This document shows positions 22,184 to 34,100 of a DNA stretch of 64,000 nucleotides, piece after piece. Position numbers and translations under genes: made by a program. The notes under the pieces are model-generated. The model was not told the origin of the DNA. It made no database searches and saw nothing but the letters and a program-made list of their open reading frames with translations. Source of the DNA: Gonapodya sp. JEL0774. Taxonomy: Eukaryota; Monoblepharomycota; Monoblepharidomycetes; Monoblepharidales; Gonapodyaceae. Every line of letters starts with the position of its first letter. Position 1 is the first letter of the stretch. Location of the stretch: positions 1 through 64,000 of the forward strand of contig JADIIX010000020.1 in assembly GCA_027604505.1 (NCBI GenBank), written 5' to 3'.

Positions 22184-22991
22184 CTAAGCATTCCCGATAA
22201 TCTTCGCCTTTGTAAGCTCGACGACTGCGATGGAAATACGCGACATCGATGAGTTAGTCATACAGGGACCATAGTGGGATATTCGAATTGTCAACCCACC
22301 AATGAACGGAACGGCAAAGAAAGTACCAAAAAGGCCCACGACCCATCTGCCAGCATGGTCCGCGTGAAAGGGAAGAGCCTGTGGGAACGGATTATAGCCG
22401 AGTTTAGTAAACATTATTGCAATTGGTAGGTATTGTTACCAACGGTAAAAGGGAGATTACAAAGAGTGTTCAGGCACGGCCGAGCTGCGCAAGAGTTCCT
22501 TCAGCTCCATCCACCAGCCCACTGAGAGAGTTTCAGCAGCAGGGACGCACGGCACAGCAAAGCGAACTCTTGGCTCCATAACTTCGGCATTAGGTTGGAT
22601 GGCAATTGAAGTCACGACTTTGCGCACAACAAATGCAGTCCCGTCCAGCTTCCCAGACCATAGTGTATGGAATTTCACATGTCGCATCCCAGACCAGAGT
22701 GTAGGCAATGTTACTCGTCGTATTCCACGATTGCCTCATATCCCAGACAATCCAGTACACAATGGCCGCCTCGCACCAACACTCTCATCCACAAAAATCC
22801 GAACGAAGAACTGGTACAACTTTCACGTGTTCATACAAGGCATCTGTAGACTGAAAAGTACTCACACCCTTTGGTGTGCCAGCATTGTGGAAGACCCACG
22901 GATCGTGGTGGCCCTCCGACGATGCGAATCTGCGCTGCATAGAGCGGCTCACAGTGTTTGCGGAGCGCAGCAGAGAAACACGGGGAATCAT
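22184..22991 (-). CDS. COX8: cytochrome c oxidase subunit VIIc (COX7C; yeast COX8)
   Basis: Three exons (22991-22866, 22378-22300, 22224-22184) close to 81 codons. The start is the ATG at 22991. The first 25 residues are Arg/Ser-rich without acidic residues (RVSLLRSANTVSRSMQRR), a mitochondrial presequence. The mature part has the family core: LPFHADHAGRW, then one transmembrane segment VVGLFGTFFAVPFIVVEL that matches the LPF...FA.PF.VV pattern of mammalian COX7C. The subunit sits in the inner membrane in complex IV. The first intron (about 490 bp) is much longer than its neighbours and carries a short internal repeat (see 22640-22760). Confidence 0.8.
22640..22760. repeat. short direct repeats inside the first COX7C intron
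   Basis: CCCAGACCATAGTGTATGGAAT, CCCAGACCAGAGTGTAGGCAAT and CCCAGACAATCCAGTACACAAT occur in the same orientation at roughly 35- and 55-bp intervals. They do not look coding. Confidence 0.5.
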
Positions 22992-23303
22992 CGTCTGGCA
23001 GTATGCAGCGTGAGGGGCACAAAAACGAGATCACGGGAGCGTATGGTTGGGAGGGAAAGGGTGATGGGAGAGCGAAAAATTGAGCATGCCTCATGCTTGG
23101 GCAGAAAAGGCAGGAGACGTCAAACAGTGGGAACTTACGGTTGGAGAGAGTGTGGAGTGAAGAGTTCGTGGTTGAGTCACCTCCAGAGAAACTGGAGCGC
23201 ACTGCTTGGCTGAGCAGCACCACCAACAATGCATTTTTTCATAAATAATAGTGGAAAGAAAAAGAACTTCTAAGCAGCCCAAAGCACTGATATATTTTGT
23301 TTC

Positions 23304-23843
23304 CTAAAGGTCCAAGAAAGATTTCGGTACCCGAGCGAGTGAGGGGTGGTGCCATGTGTTTGATAGGGCCAAATCAGTCTCACGATACGGGCTGACCACC
23401 GAGAAACACGATATCATACCTGCGGTTTCTTGCTCTGGTGACCCCAATGTGCCATAAGTGATGGCCTGAGCTTTGGCCATTCGAACTGCAAGTAGTTCAA
23501 GGACACCATTTTTGTCATGAATGGAACTAAGTCTCATTAACTCATCTAAGTAGCCAAAGCTTGAAAGTCTCCAGTTGGTGGGACATGGTTGGACGTTGTG
23601 CTGCGCCACTTAAGTTGCGAAAAAAAGACCATTGGACGGCATACTCGAGGACCTCGCAGAAGGAGGCCCCGCAGAATCCGTCGGTTTCTCGTCTAATTCG
23701 CTGTCGTGATTGGTGCTGTATTGATTCTCGGTGGATCGGAAGAAGCAAGCTTCGTCCGACTCGATCCGCCTATTCGGGAGGTAGGTCCTGGAAGCACCCA
23801 AAACCAGCGAGTTCTTCCGATGAATCAAACTGGTCGAGCGCAT
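23304..23843 (-). CDS. hypothetical protein, weak model
   Basis: Two adjacent minus-strand frames could form one gene: an ATG at 23843 opens a polar, Ser-rich stretch (RSTSLIHRKNSLVLG), and 23609-23304 carries LDELMRLSSIHDKNGVLELL with regular hydrophobic spacing. Joining them needs a very short intron (about 36 nt), so the model is doubtful. I do not recognise a family. It lies between COX7C and the PHD-finger gene, divergent from the latter. Confidence 0.25.
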
Positions 23844-24280
23844 TCCCGATTCACGTGTCAATTGTTGTGCCGCCGTGACTTGAGCACTGCGCCCGCTAGG
23901 GGTCTTGGGCCTCACCAAACCTCACATTCTGCAGGTGTCACAGGCCACCCACTACTTTCATCTTCCAATCCGGATCTGGCTAGAATTCGCTTTCTCTGAA
24001 TTCATTTCTGATTTTCTGGTCGCCTCGTTTCGCCGCCACCTGGATTCTGTCTGTGACATCCACGCATTGTCAGTTGTCAAGTAAATGCTGCGCTTTGGAT
24101 TTACGTCTGCTGATAATGCCAGCAACTCTCATTTGTGAACACTGATTGTGACTTACATGTTTCGTGTTGGATTTGGCCGTTTCTCCCATACTTCTTGGGA
24201 ACTCACTCAGCTCGCATTTGGGTTGTAATCTCAGTCGTGTTCTGCCAGCCGCTCACCTCTTTCCCCAATCATTGAGATTG

Positions 24281-24353
24281 GTGAGTCATGTTTTGTTTTA
24301 AAAGCTTGTAGCGTTCGTGTCTTCGTTTGTAACACTGTTTCATTCATTTGCAG
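24281..24353 (+). promoter_or_regulatory. 5'-UTR intron of the PHD-finger gene
   Basis: GTGAGTCATG at 24281 and a TTTGCAG acceptor ending near 24353 flank an AT/T-rich stretch 22 nt before the start codon at 24376. This fits a leader intron. Confidence 0.5.
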
Positions 24354-24375
24354 ACTCTTTCAACAGAAGCACGAG

Positions 24376-27264
24376 ATGTACTCCCCAAACTTAACGTCCG
24401 GGGCGATGCGGCCACAGCAACAAGGGCAGCAGCAGCAAGGCAACTCTCAATTTCCGCATGGTGGGGCCGAGTTTAGTATCATGGATGACTCTAATTCCAT
24501 CTCGTTTACGACTCCCTTCGATCTTGCTTCTCTCGGGTATTTATATTAGGAGTCCCCATGCAAATGCAGGGTTGGTCTGGCCAGTTTCAAGGCCAGCCAC
24601 CCACATCCCAAGCTAGTCTGCAAGCTTTGGGGCTAGGGCTCTCAGGGCACAATGGGCCCAGCAATACCATCCAACAGTTTCAGGGTGGCCAGCTTACTAG
24701 CACCAATGGAGGTCCACCCACGTCCCAACCTGGACAGAACCCGTCAGGTAGTGCGCACGGCAACCCCCAGATCGGCATGTCGATACCTTCCCCGACCAGT
24801 GTCACACTTTCATCAGGAATGTTCAACCTGGCGAACATGCAGGGAATGGGTCCAGGTGGAATGGGCATGCCTCAGCTAATGCAGGGAGGTGGACAGATGC
24901 CAGGCCTAGGCGGGCAATTTGGGGTTATGTCTGGACTGCAGGGTATGGGAGGACTTGGACAGCTTTCCAACATTGGCGGAATGGGACAGGTGCGTGTGCT
25001 AGAATTTTCATTCGCCCAACTTGAACTGAATCACTTTCATTTATCTTTGTCAGGACGATCTGTTTCGGATGGATGAGTCCGGTAATGTTCGTCCGGGTTC
25101 GTTCCAAGGTAAGGTATCCGCTGTCTACTGTAGTTCGATGTTGACTTCTTCACTCAACTTGCGAGACCTTGCTTTCTAGCGCGGCCTCAGATGTCTATGA
25201 GTGGTGGTCGCCCCATGGGTCAAGGTCAACCTGGCACACCAAACCCTTACCCCGGTCCACATCAAATGCAGCCTCGCGGACCGTACCAAAACGGCCCCGG
25301 TGGTCCAGGGCCAGGTCGACCGACAATGCAAGGGTATCCGGGTCCGGGTGGACCGCCACCGCAATATGGCCGACCCAATCATATGATAGATACTTTTCGG
25401 GGCCCACCTACCATGGGTCCTCCCATGGGCCGTCAAATGGGAATGCCTCCAGGAATGCCCGGGATGCCACCGGGGATGCCACCCAACATGATGGGGATGG
25501 GAATGCCCGGAATGATGCCTATGGGCCCTGGCGGTCCTGGAGGACCTGGCAAGAAGAAAAAGCGTCGGAAGGGAGATGACGATGAAGATTACATCGACGG
25601 GGTCACTGACATCACCGCGACGAAGAAACCTGCTCGCAAAGCGCAATACATGTACGGCGGGCGGCGCGACGAAACTGAGGAGGAAGATGAAGGAGATGGA
25701 CAGGATGAGGACGAAACGGAATCCGAAGATGGTGATCCAGAGGGCAGAAAACGGAAGAAGACTGCCTCATCAGGACCGCCTGAAGCACAGCCTCCTCCGG
25801 TTACAATAACAAGGACTGGCCGTAAGGTGGTTCGCCCTGCAGAAACTAGTCTTGCTATCGGAAATTTGGGTGAAGACTCTGAATACGTGAATGTGCGGGG
25901 TCGTGGACGAGGGAGTGGGTTGCGAGGAAGGGGCCGGGGGGGTCGCGGGGGGCGTGGTGGAACTCGTCGCGAAATCGGTGCCGCCGCAAAGGAGAATGGA
26001 CCCACACCAGCAATCTTCTGCCAGGTCTGCCATCGTGGTCATTCACCACTTCACAATCGGATTGTGCTCTGCGACTCGTGTGAGAACGGGTGGCATCAAA
26101 TGTGTGCCGAGCCGAAGGTACCGGACGGCGTGGTCGAAGACGACAACGCCCCATGGTTATGTACCTCTTGTGTGGATCGAAATGCGAAAATCTCGCGTGG
26201 CGAAGCGGTCGAGCCACTCATCAAGCGTCTGGACCGGGAGCAAGTGGAATCGAAGGATGGGGTCGATGTCACGGCTTGGTTACCGCAAGATCACCCGCCG
26301 AGAATTATGGTTCATGGTTTCTGCGTCACTTGTGGCACCGAGGTCACTGATGGCCCATTCGGTACCAAGGATTTAACACTACAGATTCGAAACATGGAGG
26401 GTGAACGATCTATCAGCCTCGAGCATCCATCAAACGTCGTCCGGAGTCGAAGCGACTCTAGTACTCCCGCAACTCCACAAACTCCACCGCGGGTGTCTGA
26501 CGAGGAACTCACCGAAGAAATTAGTTCCATCGCAGCTGTTCGGGATCTCAACCGTATGTGGGAAGCCGAAATGCAGAAGAAAGAGGACAGCATCAAGGCT
26601 CTACCTCCGATGGATCGACTGAAGGGTAGGCTTTGTCATCTATGTCGTGGTGACTTGGAGAGTGTGAGTTGTTGTTGATTGCTTTGTTCTGATTGGGTCG
26701 CATTCCTTCTGAAATACAAAATTTGCCGCGTACCCAATATGTATTCAGCGGGAAAAGCTTCTGCAGGTCCTTCCTCCGCAAGTTCTCGTCAATATGCTTC
26801 TCCAGGCGTGCGTTCGCTACTCCGAGGTGGATGATGGCATCTCGAAAGTGTATGGCGCTATTCAAGATCACCATCTTGAACTCCACCCAGGAGCCGCGCC
26901 ACTGGATCCATCTGCGGACTCGCAAGCGTTCTTATGGACAGCGAATGACACTGATCCAAGCAAACTCCAGTATGACATTTTCGAGGGAAACCTGCTCCGA
27001 CCGCCTTACCCAGGAATCACCGACGAGGATCTCGAATTGGCCATCGCGGAGCGCATAAGGGAGGAAAAACGGCAAGCAATGGTCTCTGCGCGAGGAAGAG
27101 GCAGAGGTGGTGGACGAGGTCGCCCCCGAGGAGGTCGAGGGAGGGGTAGGGGAAGAGGGTTTTCGAACGCACGAGAGATGTCCCCCGATGATGAGCACAG
27201 TGAAGACGCAAGAAGTCGCACCGAGAGTGCGGAGAGTGATGATGACAGGAAGGATGACGATTGA
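24376..27264 (+). CDS. PHD-finger protein with Gly/Pro/Met-rich N-terminus and RGG tail
   Basis: The start ATG at 24376 opens a Gln-rich segment. Regions rich in Gly, Met, Gln and Pro follow (GMPPGMPGMPPGMPPNMMGM near 25440-25510), then a basic/acidic block (KKKKRRKGDDDED), an AT-hook-like RGRGRGSGLRGRGRGGRGG, and a C4HC3 PHD finger at about 26015-26170: FCQVCHRGHSP, LCDSCENGWHQMC, WLCTSC. A conserved helical segment (REKLLQVLPPQVLVNMLLQA) and a C-terminal RGRGGGRGRPRGGRGRGRGR tail finish the protein. The intron near 26664-26749 is phase 0. PHD fingers read histone-tail methylation, so this is probably a chromatin regulator in the nucleus; similar PHD proteins are widespread in fungi. The RGG tail suggests nucleic-acid binding. 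The first short introns (about 24462-24549, 24990-25055 and 25110-25180) are inferred. Confidence 0.8.
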
Positions 27265-27628
27265 CGCGTTGGTGAGATTGCCCCGTGCGCACTATGTACG
27301 TTTTAGGTTCAGAAAAGGAAGAATCGTTTCAATTTCTCCGTATCCCAATAAGAAAGTAGTGTAGTAGTAGCTTTGGGGCGATGCTTAGATTTTGATTGAG
27401 TCCCCACAAATACAATAGGACCTTCCAAACCCAAAAATGAAGGTAACGCTCGAGTCCCAGGACAAGGGTGAGCAGTGCTGGCTATGAGAAGCTCTACACA
27501 GGCAGAGAATGGCATGGTCTGGCGGATGGGTTTTGTCTCGCGTTCACACTACGTGTTTGATCTTCTCCTGATTCCTCTCGCTCCCGATTTCCGCTTTTCG
27601 GCCGTCTCTCTTGAATTGATAACGTGCT
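27265..27628. other. intergenic region, SKP1 promoter
   Basis: No gene is seen in these 364 bp. The final 100 bases before the SKP1 ATG are pyrimidine-rich. Confidence 0.5.
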
Positions 27629-29149
27629 ATGTTCCTTTTGAATTCGATAGAGACATTTGAGGGTGGGTATTTTGGTCGCTACGAGGAAATGCTGTCGGCT
27701 GAACACTTCAAGATCCATCCTTCCCGATCCTGGATCCTGGCTCTGTCGCACAACGCAATATTTCCTTCGAATCTTTCATACCGCATTTGATAAACCCAAC
27801 TCGCTCGGTCGACCAACTCGCCCAACTGTGCAACTCGCGGTGTTTCGCGTTTGCGTCTCTGATGCGTTCTGACAGTTGACAAGGAGGTTGCCGATCGCTC
27901 AGTTCTCCTCAAGAATATGCTTGAGGATGTGGGTGAGTCGGACAAACCCATTCCGCTGCCCAACGTCACAGGAAGGGTCCTCAAAAAGGTATGTAGTTTG
28001 ATGTTCTGGATAGGGTCTTTGAAAGTTGCAGTCAGTTGCGTTTTACGACTCCGAAGTCGTAATTTATGGGCTTCATCATCTAGGCATAAGATATTCGTAG
28101 GAATTGATGGGGCACATTGGGGGGATGAAGGGAGCGAAAGTTGTTTAAGGCAGAACATTCTATGACCTGCTGCATTGCCACTCCTAATCGTTGTTATTAC
28201 TTTCGCTTACCATCAGGTGATCACTTACTGTGAGCATCACCGGAACGTGAGTAGTAGGTGCAAATTTTATCCAAGTTTGGTTACAAATAGTGCTGATTTC
28301 CGGTTTTGCTTGTCAACTCAATGAAAACTTCCATTGTGCGGCGGTCGCATTCCACGTTTCATCGAATCGGTTTCATTCGAACCGAAATTTTTACACGTAA
28401 TCAGGACCCGCTTCCACAGCCCGATGATGAACTCGACGACACGAAGCGTCGCTCTGACGATATTGAAGACTGGGATGCAGACTTCATCAAGGTGGGGGGA
28501 CGCCTGTGCTCAATTCTGTGGGGAAGAGGGGCGGCGGGGGGGAGGGCGGGGAGGGCGGGGTGGCACAAGGGAGCGTGGAACTGATGAATCTACTCTTTTC
28601 GTCCCTCTTCATCAGGTTGACAATGACCAACTATTCGAGCTCATCCTTGCGGCCAACTACATGGATATCGTGAGCTTCCGCGCGTTTTGCTTTTTGCTCG
28701 TTGGCTTTCTAAGTAGATACACTCCACCCTGTCTCTCTAGAAACCTCTACTTGACCTTGGCTGCAAGACCGTCGCCAACATGATCAAGGGAAAAACGCCG
28801 GAGCAGATTCGGGAGATGTTCAACATTGAGAACGACTTCACTCCTGAGGAGGAGGAGCAGATCAGGAGGGAGAACGAGTGAGTGTCTGGGTGCCTTACAC
28901 TATGACAAATATCTCTCGCCCCTGGAGCGAATGCAAATAATGGGGTGTCGCTTGCGATTTGGAAGAATGACCACCGGGGTTTGTTTCGCGATGTCAGGAA
29001 GGTATATATGCTCAGGTCCTGTTCAATCGGTCGCGGAAGATTTTTTGTTGCGTGACGAATATGAGATGCTACATCGCTGATTGCTGACTGAGTGTATGTG
29101 TCAACCGTGGTTTTCTTCCTTTTCTATTAGGTGGGCCTCGGAATCTTAA
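27629..29149 (+). CDS. SKP1: SKP1, SCF ubiquitin-ligase adaptor
   Basis: Seven exons (27629-27662, 27876-27988, 28217-28246, 28405-28491, 28616-28669, 28741-28877, 29131-29149) close in frame to 157 residues, the usual SKP1 length. N-terminal POZ-like half: [41 protein letters not shown]-terminal F-box-binding half: [49 protein letters not shown] and the terminal [16 protein letters not shown]1 links Cul1 to F-box proteins. The first seven residues depend on a short first exon and are the least certain part. The fourth intron holds a G-rich tract (28519-28561). Confidence 0.95.
28519..28561 (+). repeat. G-rich, G-quadruplex-like tract in a SKP1 intron
   Basis: At least four runs of three or more G on the coding strand with short A/C/T spacers lie inside the intron between exons 4 and 5. 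Intronic RNA would carry the motif. Confidence 0.6.
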
Positions 29150-29361
29150 TTGCCAATGATAGCGAGTGAGGGGGACTCCGTAGTCACGTATATGCTTTTA
29201 CTTGTCGGCGTCGTAATGGTGAAACGCGATTTAAAGTCAAAGGCCTACAACTGCCCGTCAGAATGAATTTGTCACAGTTTACAGATGAGAAGATGCTACA
29301 GGGTGCAGAACATGCAAACAGATGATCACTACTCTCGGAGCTATTATCCACGACCCACATG

Positions 29362-30671
29362 TCACATGCCAACAACTTCTTTCCAACCAACCCATCCTTC
29401 CAGGCCTTCCGCCTCCACAAGCTCTTTGACCGAATTTATCCACTGCTCCAACTCAATTCTACGCCTTTCCAAGAAATCGGGCTCAAATCGTCCCTGAACT
29501 CGCTTAGGCGGCAGTTCGGGCACGAAGGAGGCTACATGTGGGCTCCCCAATGAGATGGTCGACGACGTGGAGGTGATCGAAATATTGGAATGTGACCGCT
29601 GCATAGTGCGTGTGGGTGCAAGAATGCTACTAGGCGATGCCGGAGTGGTGGGAGTATGTAGCATGCCAGATCCCACCCGAGTGGAAAGAACTTTGCCACC
29701 CAGTGTACTCGGCTTCGATGTTTCCGACAACACTCCAGTCGACCCATCAAATGAAAGGGAAAGTAGTGAGTGCCGTGCAAGCTTTTGAAGGTGTTTTACG
29801 AGGCGCTCTCGGAAAGCCACGAAGTCCGAATAACGCAGACGGCGGCGGACGTTGAGTGGGGAGGAGGTCTCATCATTGTGCACGGTGAGGAGATACGTCG
29901 CACGCTTCCAGACTCCAGTACCAGACACTTGAGTGTCCGAAAGACGTATGACGACCGAAGTTGGCTCCACCTCCAGCAATTTCCGGCGGGAGTCAGTCCA
30001 GTTATTCAGTTGTGGTGAAGAATACAGGGTCATGTTGCCCTCAGTTCCAAGAGCGTCCATATCCGGGAGCGAGACTGAATTTGTAATTGGCAGTACAGGC
30101 TCATGAAGTGGAAGCGATTCCAAAAAGGGCGTTGAGGCGCTTTGAAATCCGGAGTCTGATCCATCAATAGCATCTTCGTCAGAGATTTCTTTGGTGCCAT
30201 TTTTGCCAGGAATTGGGAACTCCATATTTGATAAGACCAACTGCGAATTACAGGCTTCGGGCGAGACCTCTGCGCGAAATGGGTCGGAAATGTGTGCCCC
30301 AAGAACTCCATTGTTCAACGCACCTTGGAATGGTTGGGGCCTCTCTTCCATAAAACGTGTTGCCTCATCTTCGCAAGAAGCATGGTCATTGGATTCTTCC
30401 TTGACGTCACAAAATTCGTTCTTGGTGCTCTCGTTATGGTGGTTATTTTCTCGCTCTGTGGTGTCGTTCAACAGTTTGGAACTCGTTCCAAGCAGCGCAT
30501 CCGTCAACCGTCTGAGGGTTAATAGGCTCTCCTTGAAATAAATGGGAATGGGAAGAATCTCCACGAGGGGGATCAAAAGGGCGGCCAGGAAAACTTGGTT
30601 GGGAAAAGAGGCATGTCAAGAGAGTGGACTGGACTTGATCTGCAGCACCACGCACTCAAAGTGAAACGCAT
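29362..30671 (-). CDS. PX-domain protein with interrupted PX fold
   Basis: Two exons, 30671-30656 and 30593-29362, close to 415 codons. The long frame lacks its own ATG near the 5' end, and a GTGCGT donor with a CCAACCAAG acceptor brings in the ATG at 30671, giving a hydrophobic start (FLAALLIPLVEIL). A polar, acidic middle follows. The C-terminal third is a Phox-homology domain: VVIRLSDTQVSG, ATYLLTVHND, RRRLRYSDFVAFRERL, then after a Ser/Thr-rich insert ELPPKRV and FLERRRIELEQWINSV. PX domains bind phosphoinositides, mostly PI3P, on endosomes. The insert of about 85 residues between the RYSDF strand and the PPK loop is long for the family. Specific role unknown. Confidence 0.78.
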
Positions 30672-31104
30672 CCCAACAGCGTCCTTGTAGAGCTAATTAG
30701 GCTGGGTTGAAGTTGAGAATGGGTAGCGGCAGGTTGGATGCATGGGGCGAGTTGCTCATTTATTTCGATATGAAGGCCGGCAGCCACAGAAAATTCCAAC
30801 AAATTTGGCTCTGGAGATAGATTCACCAGTTCTATTAGTATGTGTGACTGACAGGAGGAATTCCATTGCATACCATGCATAATCTTCAGCTGGCTGCGTG
30901 CGGAAAATCGTGTGGAAACGGCCAACACGGAAATCGCCAACGAACAACAATAAATAGCTATTTACATAACTCTCAGCCGTGAGTGAGTTGAGTTGGTGAG
31001 GTAAATACCAACTCTCTTCCAACATAACAGAAACCACGGCACAGCCGAACACCAACATTTTCGCAAGCATATCTCCGTCCGAACGGCGTCAGCATATTTC
31101 AAAC
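30672..31104. other. divergent promoter region between PX gene and RhoGEF
   Basis: 433 bp without a supported gene. A near-palindromic pair TATTTAC/GTAAATA (about 30957 and 31000) flanks GAGTTGAGTTGGTGAG-like repeats and could be a shared control element. Confidence 0.35.
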
Positions 31105-34100
31105 ATGCTTGATCCTTCGCCGTTCGCGGATATCACGCGGTCTGCGTCACTTGGTGGACAATCGGTTTCCTCAATATCGAACCTCGAATCAAATCTTACC
31201 ACCGAAGAGGCTGCAACTCTTGATGGCGTTGGGATTCAGTTTAAACTTCAAGTGCCAAGGGCCTTAAATGCACAGGATAGCATTGAGCACGCGGACTCCT
31301 TCACTGGTGAACAGGCAGTGGTCAGTAAAACGAGTGAGGACATTCAAATGATTCCATAAATACGGTCTATTGACCATCAATTACCACCAAACTCCACTCG
31401 CTTCATGGAATTTGCTTCTTATTTTTTGTGCTCCATGGTCCATAGTCCACTCTCGAATCATTCCTCCCAACCCCGAACCGCAAGGATGCATTGCTCCTCG
31501 GCCGTGCGCTGGAGAAGGCACGCGTCTTCCACCACTGCACCTGGGAAGCTCGATTAGAAGATTCAAACTCCAAACTTTACGTCCTCGAAGTTGGCCGGAG
31601 AGTTGCACGGCAAAAGTCCGACAGGTCCGACAGAGTGAGTGGGCAGCAATATGATGCAGGTCAATTGAAGGCTCATGGTGGCTTCGTTGAATATCCAACT
31701 CGTATGAGGGATGATGGTTCTTTGGGCAATATTCGAGCAGGAGTGACTCAGTGTGTTTGATGATTGCTATTTATGGACAGAGACGGTATTTATGTTTCCC
31801 CCCTTTCCCACCCCTGAACGTCATATCCAAAGACTGCTACCTCAGCTGCGGGGTCTACCACATATCTCTCGCCACAAGTCACGGCCACTACGTCAACCCT
31901 CACAATCACCCCATCTGTCCCCCCTCGAAGGTCCTCCCGCTTAGACTCACCGAACATGTACCCCGGGCAACACCTGAATGGTGGACCACCTCCCCTGACC
32001 AGCACTGAGGACATTCTACTTACTAAGCGTCCGGGAACACTTGTTGGTGGGGCTCCCGTAGTGTCAACTGTTCGTGGGCAAGATCCTCCACAGCAGCTTG
32101 TAAGAGTTCCCAGTAGCGCGGGATCAGAATGGCTTGATGATGACGAGGATGAAGGATATTCCCCTGAAGACAAGGCAAAGTTGTGGGCGGCAGTGGTCTC
32201 GGTGAGCCTGGAGTGTGGACATTGGTGAACTTTATCTGGTGTCACACAAACGAACTCATGGTTTCTTCCTCGTAACCATAACTCCACTTTGCCAGCGCCT
32301 CCCAGCGCTAATCTCTAAACTTTCCTTACTCGAACGCGAGAGTACCGTTGTTTACGATCGGAAGGTATGATCACAGACGATCGCGTGTCAGCAACGGTGT
32401 TAAATGCGATTGTAATGCACAACAGGCCCGCATGTGGACCGAATGTGTCCCTCCGAGCGTTGTGGAGGGTCTGACACCCTCCGAGATAAAACGACAAGAA
32501 GCAATTTTTGAACTCATTGGACTACAAAGAGAATTTGCCGAAGATTTGGGTAACGTGAAAAAGGTTCGCTTGTTTTGAAGGTGGCGGCGCAATCTGTCGT
32601 TGTGTATTTGTGGAAACCAAATCCCTACCCCGACTTTACGAACCAAAGATTTTCATGGAACAACTACGCGAATCTCGAATTCTCATGATGGATCGTGTGG
32701 ATGAGTTCATACGAGAAGTCTTTGTGAACATGGAAGGGTCACTGTATGAGGCAAGTGGTTGGATTATTATGCATGTCGCATATAGATTCAAAGTCCATTT
32801 CCCGTTCAACCACGGTTCCACAGACCAATGCGGCAATAGCTGGAGCGCTTCTCCAACGACAATCTTCTAGTGCTGTTGTCTCACATTTTGGGGATATTTT
32901 GCTGACACCTACCGCTCGACGAGCGCTAGATGCGTTTTTGGAGTACGGCAAAGGTCAAGGTTACGCGAAGTACTGGCTGGATCAAGAGAGGATGTGGAAC
33001 AAAGCTCTGGTGTCCTTCATTGAGGTATCACGAAGGGAACGTACGGACTCAGACGCGATATTCTCTGATCGTCCATGGTCTTCATTTCTATATTCTGTGG
33101 AAAACAGAGTCGATCGCGCCTTCCAGAACTACGTCGTCTTCCTCTTGAGTCTTTTATGGCTCGTCCGTCAACGCACTTAGGCCGTTTCCCCCTTTTGATT
33201 GGCGCCATTCTCAAATACACTCCTGGGGACCATCGAGATGTGGGAGATCTCGAAAAATTCTCTAGTTTGGTGAGAGAGAAACTTGTGGAAATAAACAAGG
33301 AAGCAGGAAAGGCCGGAAATTGGGTGAAGCTCCGGGGACTGGTAGGAACACTCGAATGGAAAGCTGGTGATATAAAAGTGGGTTCCTTGGCTTAGAATCG
33401 GAAGCACATCACGCTATTGCTGTTAAAATTGTTCGTTTCTCGTCGTTCCCAGGACCTTCGCCTATTGAGCTCTCGGCGAGAGCTGGTGCGCTCCGGTACT
33501 CTCACCGAGCGAAGAAGCACAACAGGAAGGGAGGTCTCTCGTACGCTTTTCTTAATGGACCACCTACTTCTCGTTACAACCGAAAAGACGGATGGAGGTT
33601 GGAAAGTCTACCGAAAGGTTCGCTCAGCAGCGATTCTCAGGTATCACCATGATCTTACCATTCTGTCATCCCTGGAAACAGCCCTTTATGTTGGAATTCC
33701 TTTCGGTTAGCGCGCTGTCGGATCCGATTGCAGAGCGATACAGTGTGACATTCTCGTCAAACACGCGACCAGCAACACAGCTCACACTTTTTGGCTCCAA
33801 CGTAGCTGAGGTCGAATCATGGAAGGCTGCCATTGATCTCCAAAAGAGAAACCTTGCGGTCAATCGTCATGTGTTCCGTGGAGTTGTCCTGCCAGGCCTG
33901 GCCTGTCCATCCACAACAAATCTGACGTCGGCCGCTGTGATCAAAACTGGTGGTCGGGATCTTGTCGCGGTGGGTACTGATAGTGGGGTATATATAGGAG
34001 GATCACCCGCCCCTGTTAAGTGCATTGAGAAGGAGAAAGTGACATCTTTGGAGATGTTCCCGGATGAAGGTTTGGTTGCATTGGTTGCCGGTATGTTGGA

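Noticed and set aside
25176-26217. Several long minus-strand frames under the PHD-finger gene
   Set aside because: They are antisense to Gly/Pro/Met and RGG repeats, which keep all frames open; no family motif is present.
31790-32287. 165-codon minus-strand frame opposite the RhoGEF
   Set aside because: It is antisense to coding exons and introns with clear RhoGEF signals; no domain seen.
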